Source of the DNA: Thiodiazotropha sp040506195
GTDB lineage: Bacteria > Pseudomonadota > Gammaproteobacteria > Chromatiales > Chromatiaceae
Direction: 5' to 3'
Assembly (NCBI GenBank): GCA_040506195.1
Contig: JBEVXH010000002.1
Coordinates: forward strand, 434,001 to 498,000
Length of the DNA: 64,000 bases
Position numbers and translations under genes: made by a program. The notes under the pieces were generated by a model that ran no database searches, was not told the origin of the DNA, and saw nothing but the letters and a program-made list of their open reading frames with translations. Shown here one piece after another: positions 8,680-17,900 of the stretch; positions within the stretch are counted from its first letter, which is position 1; each line of letters opens with the position of its first letter.

Positions 8680-9313
8680 AATTGAGCATAGCCAGGCGGT
8701 TGCGTTCAAACTCATGAAGAACCTTTTTCACGTAGTTTTGCGTCTCCGGGTAGGGCGGGATCGTATTTCCGTACTTGAACACCGCATTTTCACCTGCATT
8801 GTACGCCGCAAGAGCCAGTTTGATATCGAATTCAAACATCTTCAGCAGATCCTTCAAATACTGAGCACCGCCTTTAAGATTCTGTTTAGGGTCATAGGAG
8901 TCATTGACGCCGTAACGATTTGCGGTAGCCGGCATCAACTGCATCAATCCGCGTGCGCCCTTGCTGGATATTGCTTTCGGATTGTAGGCCGACTCGACCA
9001 TCACCACCGCGTGCAGCAATCCCGGATGAAGATGGAGCTGTCGTGCAACACCATCGATTATCGGTGTCAGCTCAACCTTGTTTTTGCGCAGACGCGCCAA
9101 ACTGTAGTTGCTTCGACTATTACGTTTCTTCTTCCCGCTACGCCACAACAGGCGATAGTTGCCCTTCATGGGCTTATCGGTGAAATGGATGCTGCCATCA
9201 CTGCCCCGATACTTATAAATCTCTGCACTTACCGATATAGGCACGCAGAAACAGACTGCCATCAGGAGCAGCTGCCTCAATACATGCCTAGCGCTGATTG
9301 ATCTTGGTTTCAC
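8678..9313 (-). CDS. Lytic murein transglycosylase, SLT type with DUF4124
   Basis: A secreted SLT-family enzyme that cleaves peptidoglycan glycan strands to 1,6-anhydro products. Order of parts: signal peptide (residues about 1-30, ending VSAEIYKY), a short DUF4124-like region (EIYKYRGSDGSIHFTDKP), a basic linker (KKKRNSRSN), then the SLT domain with the catalytic glutamate in AVVMVESAYNPKAIS, followed by GARGLMQLMPATA, the KQNLKGGAQYLKDLL motif and LALAAYNAGENAV. These are the classical goose-lysozyme-like motifs. It is 211 residues long and is complete. The stop codon overlaps a dispersed repeat. Envelope location is inferred from the signal peptide. Confidence 0.92.
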   Translation of the reverse strand: MKPRSISARHVLRQLLLMAVCFCVPISVSAEIYKYRGSDGSIHFTDKPMKGNYRLLWRSGKKKRNSRSNYSLARLRKNKVELTPIIDGVARQLHLHPGLLHAVVMVESAYNPKAISSKGARGLMQLMPATANRYGVNDSYDPKQNLKGGAQYLKDLLKMFEFDIKLALAAYNAGENAVFKYGNTIPPYPETQNYVKKVLHEFERNRLAMLN

Positions 9314-9396
9314 GCAATCCTCGATCCTTTCCTATGTCGATCTAGGGCAATTGTCGGCAAAAAACGGTTAAACTTGAAATCAAATGATTCTCCGGT

Positions 9397-9885
9397 TCAT
9401 GCGCCGCAACATTTTTTATATTTCTTGCCGCTGCCGCAGGGGCATGGTTCATTCCGGCCGACCTTCGGCTGGTGGCGTTTCTCGGTTTTCGGCGCCACAA
9501 GCCGGCCGTCAACAAAATACCAAACGCCGTCCTGTTTGAGAAAACGGCTGATTTCATGATGCGGCCTGACCATCCCCCCTTCTTTATAGGTGGCGATAAA
9601 CTCCACACTCGCCTCTTCGTCGGCCTCTCCTCCACCTTGAACATCCACAATCTGCAGGCCCAGCCATACGGCATTTTCCGCCCATCGCCGTGTGGCTTCA
9701 ATATCGTGATCATGACGATGATCCGGGTGCAGGGATTGGTGTAGGAACTCCGACTTTCTGGCGCCGAACGCGCTGTAACGTGCACGCATCAGTTTTTCGG
9801 CTGTATCCGCCTTTGCAGCACCCTCATGGATTGGTCCGCAACAGCTCTCATAGGCGACACCAGATCCACAGTAACATCCAGCCAT
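9397..9885 (-). CDS. YchJ family protein with two SEC-C zinc motifs
   Basis: A 162-residue UPF0225/YchJ family protein. It begins MAGCYCGSGVAYESCCG and ends NEPCPCGSGKKYKKCCGA, which are two SEC-C type zinc-binding motifs at the ends, with the middle YchJ domain (MRARYSAFGARKSEFL, WLGLQIVDV, EFIATYKEGG). The function of YchJ is not established; SEC-C modules bind zinc and often mediate protein contacts. The open frame extends upstream to 10128, but the ATG at 9885 has a strong GGAGGAGACC ribosome site and gives the family N terminus. The region between 9886 and the hrpA stop (427 bases) holds only a terminator. Confidence 0.88.
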   Translation of the reverse strand: MAGCYCGSGVAYESCCGPIHEGAAKADTAEKLMRARYSAFGARKSEFLHQSLHPDHRHDHDIEATRRWAENAVWLGLQIVDVQGGGEADEEASVEFIATYKEGGMVRPHHEISRFLKQDGVWYFVDGRLVAPKTEKRHQPKVGRNEPCPCGSGKKYKKCCGA

Positions 9886-10091
9886 GGTCTCCTCCGCATG
9901 AATATTTATTAAGCGGGAACAATAACATAGCGTCTCTTTAACACCAAGGGGCCGATAGCTTCGCCTGTGATTTGAGCCAAGATATCCCGCCACGACGGTC
10001 TTGTCGATAAACGGCTCCTGCTCTGGGCAACGGCGTTGCGTTACGGCAAGCGAGTGATCAGGGCCTTGTATCCTCTCTTCAGAACTAAAAA

Positions 10092-10113
10092 AAGGTGGGT
10101 GAACACCCACCTT
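10092..10113 (-). terminator. Rho-independent terminator of hrpA
   Basis: Read on the minus strand, AAGGTGGGTG and CACCCACCTT form a perfect ten-base stem with a minimal loop, followed by a run of seven T. It lies 200 bases after the hrpA stop codon and before the ychJ start, so it should end hrpA transcription. Confidence 0.8.
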
Positions 10114-10312
10114 GAAGGCCTCCATCATTGAGGCTGTAGACTGGAAAAACGGAACGATTCCACACTGAGTCCGCCTCTATTCAGTTAACCGGTATAGGCA
10201 TTCTCTAAAACCATTCCAACGCAGCTGACTCTAACAGCATTCCATGACAATCTGATGACAGTGGGGAGTCGATAGGAATATTTGACCTGGAATCGAAATG
10301 ATGGGGCTGGGA

Positions 10313-13300
10313 TTAGAGTCCCATCTCTTTGATACGCTTCAGTAGACGTTTGACCGAGATGGGATATGCGGTTCCCAGATCCTGGGCGAACAGGGAAATG
10401 CGCAACTCCTCCAATCCCCAGCGGATCTCCTCGATGCGATCGTCAACCCGTCCACTCTGCCTGCATTGCTGATCCCACTGCTCCCATCGCTGTTGCAGAT
10501 CCGCCATTTCATGCATGCGCTGCCGGTCTCGTGCCGCGGCATGGGTCAGTTTATCGAGCCGCTTCGAAATACCCTGAAGATATCTGGGGTAAGCGCTGAG
10601 CCGTTCATCCGGCACCTGTTGCAGAAAACCACGATAGACCAGACGCTCCAGCTGATGCTGCATATCCATTGCAGAGCTCATCCAGTTGACCTGGGTGATT
10701 GCGCTTATCGCTTTTCTGGTTTGATGGCTCAATTCCAGTATCTCCAGCAATTGTTGACAGCTGCTGTTCGCCTGCTGCATCAGCCCCCCCCGCCTGCTGC
10801 TCAGCCGCTCTTCAAAGCGCTTACCATCGCGAATCTCCGGGAGTTGGTTGAGAAATGTACGATCGACGATGAACGATACCAATTCATCTTCAAGATCCCG
10901 ATGGTCTCCGTCTTTCCGATCTTTCTCCACCGCAGGCACCTTGGCGTAAAGCAGGCGCATCCGGTCGAGTTGGTCGAGGTTTTTACGCAGATACCGCATC
11001 TCCTTGGGCATTTTCAACATGATCAGCCGCCTCACCCCCTCCTTGTGGGAACGCAAGGCGCTGCTCTCGGCATCGAGCAGACGAATCGCCACGCTTTCTC
11101 CTTCATCCACCAGGGCAGGATAGCCCTGGAGCGTGATTCCTCCCTGTTCTATTCCCAACTGTTTCGGCAGCCTGTCGAAATCCCAATCCTTCAGACCGTT
11201 GCGTTCAAAACCGGGGGAGTTGAGATGCCGGTGCTGCGCCTGCGTCTGACCCGCATGCCGCCGCTTCATACCTGCCAGATCCCGGCCCTGCTCCAAGGTG
11301 GACCCACCCTGATCGACAACCCGCACCCGCATGCGCAAGTGAACGGGAATATCCTCCTCAGTCCATGCATCTTCGGGAATATGGACTCCGCTGAGCTGTT
11401 TCAATCGTTCTCCCAGTACCTGTATCAGGGGCCTGTCACTGCCCGGCGAATCGGCAAGACAGGCGTCGGCAAATTCGGGAACAGGCACGAATGAACGCCT
11501 TAGAGATTTAGGTAATCCGCGGATCAGAGAAATCACGCGTTCTCTCAGCAGTCCGGGCACCAGCCACTGCAGACGCGCCTCGGTGATCTGATTCAGTACA
11601 TCCTGTGGAACAATCAGCGTAAGGCCATCCTGTGCACTCCCGGGATCGAACTGGTACTCCAGGGGCAGTCGCATACCATTGATATCGAGATGATCGGGAA
11701 ACTGCTCACTGGAGATCCGTTGCGAACCGTCCCTCATCAGGTCGGACTCATCCATGTATAAGCGTTTCGACTGCTGCTTGGACTGCTGTCGCAACCATTT
11801 TTCGAATCCGGGTGCGGTTGAAATGCCCTCGGGTATCCGCTGATCGTAGAAACTGTAGATACGTTCTTCATCCACCAGAATATCCCGCCGTCTCGATTTG
11901 GCTTCCTGGTCATGAATGGCCTCGATCAACGCCTGATTGTGACGCCAGAAGGGCGCCCGAGTGTGAAAGTCCCCGTCCACCAACGCCGAGCGGATGAAAA
12001 TATCCCTGGCGACCACCGGATCGATGGGTGAGAAATTGATCTTGCGGCGCGGAATCAGGGTGATGCCGAACAGGGCGACTTTCACATATCCGGCAACCTG
12101 GCCGCGCTTTTTCTCCCAATGGGGTTCAGAGTAGCTGCGTTTCACCAGATGTCCCGCCGCTTTCTCGACCCACTCAGGTTGAATCACCGCCAAGGTTCGC
12201 GCATAGAGTTTGCTGGTCTCCACCAACTCGGCCGCCATGACCCACTTCGGCTGCTTTTTGTAGAGAGCCGAGCCGGGATGGATGAAAAAGCGTGTATTCC
12301 GCGCCCCCAGATAATCATGGCTGTTGCTCTTTAAACCGATATGACTCAAAAGACCACTCAATAGGGCCCGATGGATCTCCTCATAGCCCGCCTCGGCACT
12401 GTTTTCACGCAGCCCCATCTCGTGCAGTTGTCCACGCAATTGCTGGTGTATGTCATGCCACTCCTGAGCCCTGTTCCAGGAGAGGAAATGCCGCTTGCAC
12501 CAACGGTGAAATTTGTTTTTCGATAGATGTTTTCTCTGCGTCTCGACCTCCTCCCAGAGTGAAAGGTAACTCAGGAAATCAGACTGCTCATGACGAAATT
12601 TCGCATGGGCCTCATCCGCCAGCTGCTGCTTATCCACCGGACGTTCCCGCGGATCCTGCACACTCAGTGCGGCTGCAATCACCATTACCTCTTTCATACA
12701 ATGGCTATGGGCCGCAGAGAGGAGCATCCTGCCGATACGCGGATCCACAGGCAGCCTGGCGAGCTGCTGGCCGAGACGGGTTATCCTGCGATCGCCGGCG
12801 ACCGCGCCGATCTCTTCCAGGATCCGGTAGCCATCCTTGATGAGACGATGATCGGGGGGATCGATAAAGGGGAAGTCACTGATCTCCCCCAATCCAAGCA
12901 GTTTCATCTGCAGGATGACAGAAGCCAGATTGGTACGCTGTATTTCCGCTTCGGTAAAGGGACGACGGGCCTGGAAATCCTCTTCCGTGAAGAGGCGGAT
13001 GCAGACCCCGGCAGCGAGACGGCCGCAACGGCCTTTGCGCTGATCCGCCGAAGCTTGGGCTATGCGCTCCACAGGTAGGCGTTGCACCTTGCTGCGATGA
13101 CTATAGCGACTGATGCGCGCATAGCCGGTATCGATAACATAACGTATCCCCGGTACCGTCAGTGAGGTTTCAGCCACATTGGTGGCCAATACGATACGCC
13201 GGCTCGTATGGGGCTTGAACACCCGGTTCTGATCCTCAATGCTGAGTCGCGCATAGAGCGGCAGAACTTCGGTGGCGGGAAGTCTGTGTTTGCGCAAGGT

Positions 13301-14224
13301 CTCTGCTGTCTCGCGTATCTCCCGCTCGCCACTCAAAAAGATCAATATATCGCCCCGGTCGATCAGCGACAGCTCGTCAACTGCATCCACGATGGCCTGC
13401 TGTAGCGGGTCGTCGCGTTCGTTCTCCCCCCCCTCAACCGGCGGTCGGTATCGCACCTCCACCGGATATGTGCGACCCGAAACCTCTACGATGGGTGCAT
13501 TATGGAAATATTCGGAGAATCTCTGAGGATCTATGGTCGCCGAGGTGATAATCAGTTTAAGATCGGAACGCCTGATGCACAGCTGTTTCAGATAGCCCAG
13601 CAGGAAGTCGATATTCAGACTGCGTTCATGGGCTTCATCGATTATCAAAGTATCGTATTGATTGAGATAGGGATCCTGCTGGATTTCAGCGAGCAGTATC
13701 CCATCCGTCATCAGTTTGATATAGCTATGGGGACCAACACGATCGTTGAAACGCACCTTGTAGCCCACCGCCTGCCCAGTGGTGGAGCCCAGTTCACTCG
13801 CCACTCGTGTTGCCAGTGTCCTGGCGGCGACCCGGCGCGGCTGTGTGTGACCGATATATCCCGACAGGCCAAGGTCGAGGTCGAGACAGATTTTGGGCAG
13901 CTGTGTCGATTTACCTGAGCCGGTCTCACCACACAGCACGACCACCTGATGATCCTGAATCAGCGCCTTGATCTCATCGACCCGCCTGCTGATAGGCAAA
14001 ACCTCGGGATAAGTGACTTGTGGCTGATTCTCGCGGCGTTGCATCAGGCACTGCTGTGATGACCGAATGGAGTGCCAGAGCTTCATCAGCCCTTGTGAAT
14101 AATCCCCCCCACCGGCTTCACGTTTCCTCAGACCGCGAAGTTGTCGATAGAGGCGATGCCGATCCCGCAGCATGCAATGCCTGATCTCTAACGGATCGGG
14201 AAAATCATTGAGAGTCGCGCTCAC
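10313..14224 (-). CDS. hrpA: ATP-dependent RNA helicase HrpA
   Basis: A 1303-residue DEAH-box helicase of the HrpA family, about the usual length. Motif I is GETGSGKSTQLPK near residue 99 and motif II is IIDEAHERSLN near residue 195. Motif III is TSATID, and the conserved VLATNVAETSLTVPGIRYV and QRKGRCGR motifs follow. Behind the helicase core come the helicase-associated domain and the long C-terminal region typical of HrpA (DUF3418 type). HrpA has been linked to mRNA processing and ribosome rescue, established outside this organism. The annotated start is a GTG with no clear ribosome site, so the precise N terminus is less certain. It appears monocistronic with its own downstream terminator. 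Confidence 0.96.
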   Translation of the reverse strand: MSATLNDFPDPLEIRHCMLRDRHRLYRQLRGLRKREAGGGDYSQGLMKLWHSIRSSQQCLMQRRENQPQVTYPEVLPISRRVDEIKALIQDHQVVVLCGETGSGKSTQLPKICLDLDLGLSGYIGHTQPRRVAARTLATRVASELGSTTGQAVGYKVRFNDRVGPHSYIKLMTDGILLAEIQQDPYLNQYDTLIIDEAHERSLNIDFLLGYLKQLCIRRSDLKLIITSATIDPQRFSEYFHNAPIVEVSGRTYPVEVRYRPPVEGGENERDDPLQQAIVDAVDELSLIDRGDILIFLSGEREIRETAETLRKHRLPATEVLPLYARLSIEDQNRVFKPHTSRRIVLATNVAETSLTVPGIRYVIDTGYARISRYSHRSKVQRLPVERIAQASADQRKGRCGRLAAGVCIRLFTEEDFQARRPFTEAEIQRTNLASVILQMKLLGLGEISDFPFIDPPDHRLIKDGYRILEEIGAVAGDRRITRLGQQLARLPVDPRIGRMLLSAAHSHCMKEVMVIAAALSVQDPRERPVDKQQLADEAHAKFRHEQSDFLSYLSLWEEVETQRKHLSKNKFHRWCKRHFLSWNRAQEWHDIHQQLRGQLHEMGLRENSAEAGYEEIHRALLSGLLSHIGLKSNSHDYLGARNTRFFIHPGSALYKKQPKWVMAAELVETSKLYARTLAVIQPEWVEKAAGHLVKRSYSEPHWEKKRGQVAGYVKVALFGITLIPRRKINFSPIDPVVARDIFIRSALVDGDFHTRAPFWRHNQALIEAIHDQEAKSRRRDILVDEERIYSFYDQRIPEGISTAPGFEKWLRQQSKQQSKRLYMDESDLMRDGSQRISSEQFPDHLDINGMRLPLEYQFDPGSAQDGLTLIVPQDVLNQITEARLQWLVPGLLRERVISLIRGLPKSLRRSFVPVPEFADACLADSPGSDRPLIQVLGERLKQLSGVHIPEDAWTEEDIPVHLRMRVRVVDQGGSTLEQGRDLAGMKRRHAGQTQAQHRHLNSPGFERNGLKDWDFDRLPKQLGIEQGGITLQGYPALVDEGESVAIRLLDAESSALRSHKEGVRRLIMLKMPKEMRYLRKNLDQLDRMRLLYAKVPAVEKDRKDGDHRDLEDELVSFIVDRTFLNQLPEIRDGKRFEERLSSRRGGLMQQANSSCQQLLEILELSHQTRKAISAITQVNWMSSAMDMQHQLERLVYRGFLQQVPDERLSAYPRYLQGISKRLDKLTHAAARDRQRMHEMADLQQRWEQWDQQCRQSGRVDDRIEEIRWGLEELRISLFAQDLGTAYPISVKRLLKRIKEMGL

Positions 14225-14552
14225 GATAACACTATGGAGGAGTTAAATGCTGCTAATATGTTGATGACATGATGGTCAAAAGCACCGGCCAGGCACCATG
14301 GGCTTTATCCAGACATCATGTGAATCGTACTTGGTTTTTGCATTCCCACGCTGGAACGTGTAGTTGGTAATGTGTTGGGTATCAATATACCACACCGACA
14401 AACGTTGAGTTCCTGTGCGGCAGGCCGCACCCTACACCTCTGGATTGGGTCCATCCGGATTATGATGGATTTGCAGCACCGCACGGTGGGATAGGCCCCA
14501 CCGAATAGCAGCCGATTCGAAGTGAATTCAGCAGACTGTTAACAGGTTTGGA
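14225..14552. other. Gene-free gap between pntB and hrpA with small palindromes
   Basis: This 328-base stretch holds no convincing gene. It has two hairpins: GTGCGGC-AG-GCCGCAC (14415-14430) and CGGTGGG...CCCACCG (14484-14503). Neither is followed by a T-run on the pnt strand, so they are better viewed as dispersed palindromes than as intrinsic terminators. Confidence 0.6.
14415..14430. repeat. Short palindrome GTGCGGC-AG-GCCGCAC
   Basis: A perfect seven-base inverted repeat with a two-base centre. The same core recurs at 37111-37128 after the T2SS operon, which suggests a dispersed palindromic element in this genome. Confidence 0.55.
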
Positions 14553-15953
14553 TCAATGACCACCACCCTTCAGCACTGTCACCATACCTTCGATCGTATC
14601 CTTGGCATCACCGAAGATCAGTGATGTGTTGTCCTGATAGAACAGCAGGTTGTCGACACCTGAGTAGCCGGGATTCATGGATCGTTTGAGGAAATAAACC
14701 TGCTTCGATTTCGCCGCATCCAGTATCGGCATGCCGTAAATCGGGCTGGAAGAGTCTGATCTGGCTGCTGGATTGACCACGTCATTGGCGCCCACCACCA
14801 GCGTCACATCCGCAGTGGGGAATTCCGGGTTGATCTCATCCATCTCGAGGACATGGTCATAAGGAATATCCGCTTCGGCGAGCAACACATTCATATGTCC
14901 AGGCATACGCCCGGCTACAGGATGAATAGCAAACTTTACCGTCACATCCCGCTCTTCAAGTAGTTCCAACACCTCTTTCAAGGCATGCTGCGCCTGAGCC
15001 ACCGCCATACCGTAACCCGGTACGATGATGACCTTGTTGGCATCTTCCATCCAGTAGATGGCGTCCTCTACCGAAGCTGACTTGACACCTTTCTCGGCAG
15101 CCATACCCACCGCACTGGGCACGCCATCCGACTCACTGCCAAAACCACCGAACACGACATTGATGATAGAACGGTTCATGGCCCGGCACATGATGAAGGA
15201 GAGAATGGCGCCCGAAAAACCGACCAAGGCACCGACAATGATCAGTAACAGATTTCCCAGGGTAAAACCCGTCGCCGCAGCAGCCCATCCTGAATAACTG
15301 TTAAGCATGGATATGATAACCGGCATATCCGCACCACCGATGGGAATGATCAGCGTAAAACCAAGTATGAATGACAGCAGGGTGATCAATACCAGCGAGG
15401 TCACACTTCCTGTCATGCCAAAGTGGACACCGAGTAAGACCGTAGCGATTGCGATAGCCGCATTCAAGGCATGCTGTCCCTTGAATTTTACCGGCGCCCC
15501 GCTTACCAATCCCTGCAGTTTTGCAAACGCCACCACTGAACCGGAGAAGGTGATCGCACCGATAATGATACCCGCCGATAACTCCCCCATCATGACCGGG
15601 TTGAGGGTGCCCGCGGCATCGTGGTTGAGATAGGTGCCGATAGCCACCAGCACCGCGGCCATACCCACGAAGCTATGCAGCGCCGCCACCAACTGCGGCA
15701 TGGCGGTCATCTGCACGCGGGCAGCCAGTACCGTACCAATCACCGCGCCGGCGATTACACCGACCAGGATGAAGCCGTATGACTGCACTTCATGACTGAA
15801 CAGGGTGGCCAGGATGGCTATGGCCATACCCGCCATGCCGAGATAGTTTCCGCGCCGTGCCGATGCCGGATGGGTAAGGCCTTTAAGCGCCAGAATGAAC
15901 AGGATTGCTGAAATCAGATAGGCAATCGCTTGGGTATTTGCTGATATCTCCAT
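14553..15953 (-). CDS. pntB: NAD(P) transhydrogenase subunit beta
   Basis: PntB, 466 residues, the beta subunit of the proton-translocating transhydrogenase that reduces NADP with NADH at the expense of proton-motive force. The first 250 residues are a set of hydrophobic helices (domain II), for example AIAYLISAILFILALKGL and GGADMPVIISMLNSYSGWAAAATGF. The C-terminal third is the soluble NADP-binding domain III with VIIVPGYGMAVAQAQHALKE, FAIHPVAGRMPGHMNVLLAEA, VVGANDVVNPAA and KRSMNPGYSGVDNLLF. It is the last gene of a three-gene operon and starts 11 bases after the preceding gene's stop. Confidence 0.97.
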   Translation of the reverse strand: MEISANTQAIAYLISAILFILALKGLTHPASARRGNYLGMAGMAIAILATLFSHEVQSYGFILVGVIAGAVIGTVLAARVQMTAMPQLVAALHSFVGMAAVLVAIGTYLNHDAAGTLNPVMMGELSAGIIIGAITFSGSVVAFAKLQGLVSGAPVKFKGQHALNAAIAIATVLLGVHFGMTGSVTSLVLITLLSFILGFTLIIPIGGADMPVIISMLNSYSGWAAAATGFTLGNLLLIIVGALVGFSGAILSFIMCRAMNRSIINVVFGGFGSESDGVPSAVGMAAEKGVKSASVEDAIYWMEDANKVIIVPGYGMAVAQAQHALKEVLELLEERDVTVKFAIHPVAGRMPGHMNVLLAEADIPYDHVLEMDEINPEFPTADVTLVVGANDVVNPAARSDSSSPIYGMPILDAAKSKQVYFLKRSMNPGYSGVDNLLFYQDNTSLIFGDAKDTIEGMVTVLKGGGH

Positions 15954-15964
15954 CGGTCAGGCAC

Positions 15965-16252
15965 TCACTTATCTTTTTTCTTGAACATGGCCAACATCCG
16001 GTTGGTTACCAGGAACCCACCAAAGACGTTGATCGAAGCCAACAATACCGCGACAAAGCCAAAAATCTCAGCAGCGGTACCTGCTGTCTCCAGGCCGGTC
16101 ACCAACAGGGCACCCACGATGATGATCCCCGAAATAGCGTTGGTCAGCGCAACCAAAGGTGTATGCAGCGAGGGGGTTACCCCCCATATCACCCAGTAAC
16201 CGATAAAGCAGGCAAGAACGAAAACATATAATGCAACCAGTGTGTCAGGCAT
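15965..16252 (-). CDS. pntAB: Transhydrogenase alpha-2 subunit (membrane part of PntA)
   Basis: A 95-residue membrane protein corresponding to the C-terminal membrane part of PntA, encoded separately as in Rhodospirillum rubrum and many other bacteria. It shows three hydrophobic helices (TLVALYVFVLACFIGYWVIW, NAISGIIIVGALLVTGL, IFGFVAVLLASINVFGGFLV) and the short motif VTNRMLAMFKKK at the end. Together with the gene at 16296 it replaces a single E. coli-type PntA. It lies 11 bases before pntB and 43 bases after the alpha-1 gene, so it belongs to the same operon. Confidence 0.93.
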   Translation of the reverse strand: MPDTLVALYVFVLACFIGYWVIWGVTPSLHTPLVALTNAISGIIIVGALLVTGLETAGTAAEIFGFVAVLLASINVFGGFLVTNRMLAMFKKKDK

Positions 16253-16295
16253 GGGATCACTCTCGTATAGGTTGTTTTTGTGACATGGAGCTGAC

Positions 16296-17393
16296 TTAAG
16301 ACTCGGATCTCAGACGCATAGCCTTGGTGACCTCATCTTCCTCAAGATCCTTCAGCTCCAGGCCGCCTTCACCCTTCTCCACCATGATATTGAGCAGATT
16401 CATGATATTTCCACCATAGAAGGCACTCGCATCAGAAGCCACCATGGAGGGGTAATTGATATGACCGACAATCGTCACACCATGCTTTACAACCACCTTG
16501 TCGGCCTCGGTCAAGGGACAATTGCCACCTGTCGCCGCTGCCAGGTCGATCACCACCGAACCGTCACGCATATTCTTGATCACTTCCTCGGTAACCAATA
16601 CGGGTGCTGGACGGCAGGGAATTAAAGCGGTGGTGATAATGATATGCGCCTTGCTCAACTCATCAGCAAGGGCTTGCTGCTGCTTCGCCTTGGCCTCTTC
16701 CGATAACTCCTTGGCGTAGCCGCCCTCACCGGAGCCGCTCTCGCCGATATCGAGTTCAATGGCCTTGGCTCCCAGGGATTCGATCTGCTCCTTGGTTTCC
16801 GGACGTACGTCATAGGCAAGCACATCAGCCCCCAGTCGTCTTGCGGTTGCAATCGCCTGCAGGCCTGCGACACCAGCACCCAATACCACCAATCTGGCCG
16901 GCTTTGCCGAACCTGCCGAGGTCATCATCAATGGCAAGAAACGTCCGTAGTGGAGTGCGGCTTCAATCACTGCGCGATAACCCGCGATATTGCTTTGCGA
17001 AGAGAGGGCATCCATAGCTTGTGCTCTGGATATTCTGGGAACTCTCTCCATCGCAAGATAGACGATCTCTTTCTCCAGAATCGTATTCAGCGTTTCATCG
17101 AGCTCGCAGGATTCGATATGAGCGATCAGTATCGACCCCTTGGGGAGTTCAGCGGCCTCGCTCGCCGAAGGCTTACGCACACGTACCAGGATGTCGGCAT
17201 TCAATGCATCTTCGGGAGCGACTATCTCAGCACCTGCGTCCCGATAATGTTCATCAGTATAATCGGCGCTTTCGCCGGCGCCCGCGGAAACCTTGATAGT
17301 AAAACCTTTATTAATCAGTTTCTTGACGATTTCCGGAGAAAGGGCGACACGCCTTTCCCCAACCGCTGTTTCTTTCAATAGGCCTATTTTCAT
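16296..17393 (-). CDS. pntAA: Transhydrogenase alpha-1 subunit (NAD-binding)
   Basis: A soluble 365-residue protein, the NAD(H)-binding domain I of transhydrogenase, related to alanine dehydrogenase. Visible features are the N terminus MKIGLLKETAVGERRVALSP, the SSQSNIAGYRAVIEAA segment, the Rossmann motif VVLGAGVAGLQAIATARRLGA followed by an acidic strand end (YDVRPETKEQIESLGA), and SVVIDLAAATGGNCPLTE. It is the first gene of the operon with pntAB and pntB, and the likely promoter lies 56-84 bases upstream of the start. It could be misread as alanine dehydrogenase, but the downstream genes settle the identity. Confidence 0.95.
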   Translation of the reverse strand: MKIGLLKETAVGERRVALSPEIVKKLINKGFTIKVSAGAGESADYTDEHYRDAGAEIVAPEDALNADILVRVRKPSASEAAELPKGSILIAHIESCELDETLNTILEKEIVYLAMERVPRISRAQAMDALSSQSNIAGYRAVIEAALHYGRFLPLMMTSAGSAKPARLVVLGAGVAGLQAIATARRLGADVLAYDVRPETKEQIESLGAKAIELDIGESGSGEGGYAKELSEEAKAKQQQALADELSKAHIIITTALIPCRPAPVLVTEEVIKNMRDGSVVIDLAAATGGNCPLTEADKVVVKHGVTIVGHINYPSMVASDASAFYGGNIMNLLNIMVEKGEGGLELKDLEEDEVTKAMRLRSES

Positions 17394-17900
17394 CGTTTTT
17401 CTACTCAGCCAAATTTAGGTCGTATTAGCACTTTGTCGAGCGCGCATCATTATCCAGACTAATGCCTTGATTCACAAGATTAGACAAATGTCACAATTCC
17501 TGCCTGCCCCGGATTCCCCTGAAACAGATAGTCGCCCCAGAATAAATAGTATATTTCCTTTAATAACAGAATGTTAGATATACTTTAAATGACTGATTTC
17601 AGCTATTCTACATTTCCCTCATCTAACAAAACCGGCTAAAAGCTGGCGGGAAGAGAATATATGTTTTGGGAATATTTTCACATTTTTGTCAATCAGATAA
17701 CAGCTTTGGATGCCGAAACAGGGGCTGAACGGTAATTTTCCGGTAAGAATCATGCAACTCACTCTCGTTTGCTCCCATTCAGCTGCTATCGAGAATGGTG
17801 GCAAGAGAGATACTGGCGGTAAACAGTCGCCCCCGGTAATTGCAGAAAACCGTCAGAAGTAGGCATATAACAAACGGATGTTATCTATTCGGATTGGTTA
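17394..17900. other. 507-base gap upstream of the pnt operon
   Basis: No coding region is supported here; a 61-codon frame (17619-17804, minus) has no ribosome site or recognisable family. The stretch is AT-rich, and its pnt-proximal part contains the likely pnt promoter (17449-17477). No clear terminator is seen after the upstream kinase gene. Confidence 0.6.
17449..17477 (-). promoter_or_regulatory. Likely sigma-70 promoter of the pnt operon
   Basis: On the minus strand TTGTGA (17477-17472) and GATAAT (17454-17449) are separated by 17 bases. They lie 56-84 bases upstream of the pntAA ATG. The match is good but there is no experimental support. Confidence 0.45.

Noticed and set aside
10466..11494. 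342-codon plus-strand frame
   Set aside because: It is antisense to hrpA and shows the codon pattern of a shadow frame.
14531..14560. Possible fifth copy of the 31-base repeat near the pntB stop
   Set aside because: Only CTGTTAACA and a reversed GGATCAAT are shared; the arms and spacing do not match.
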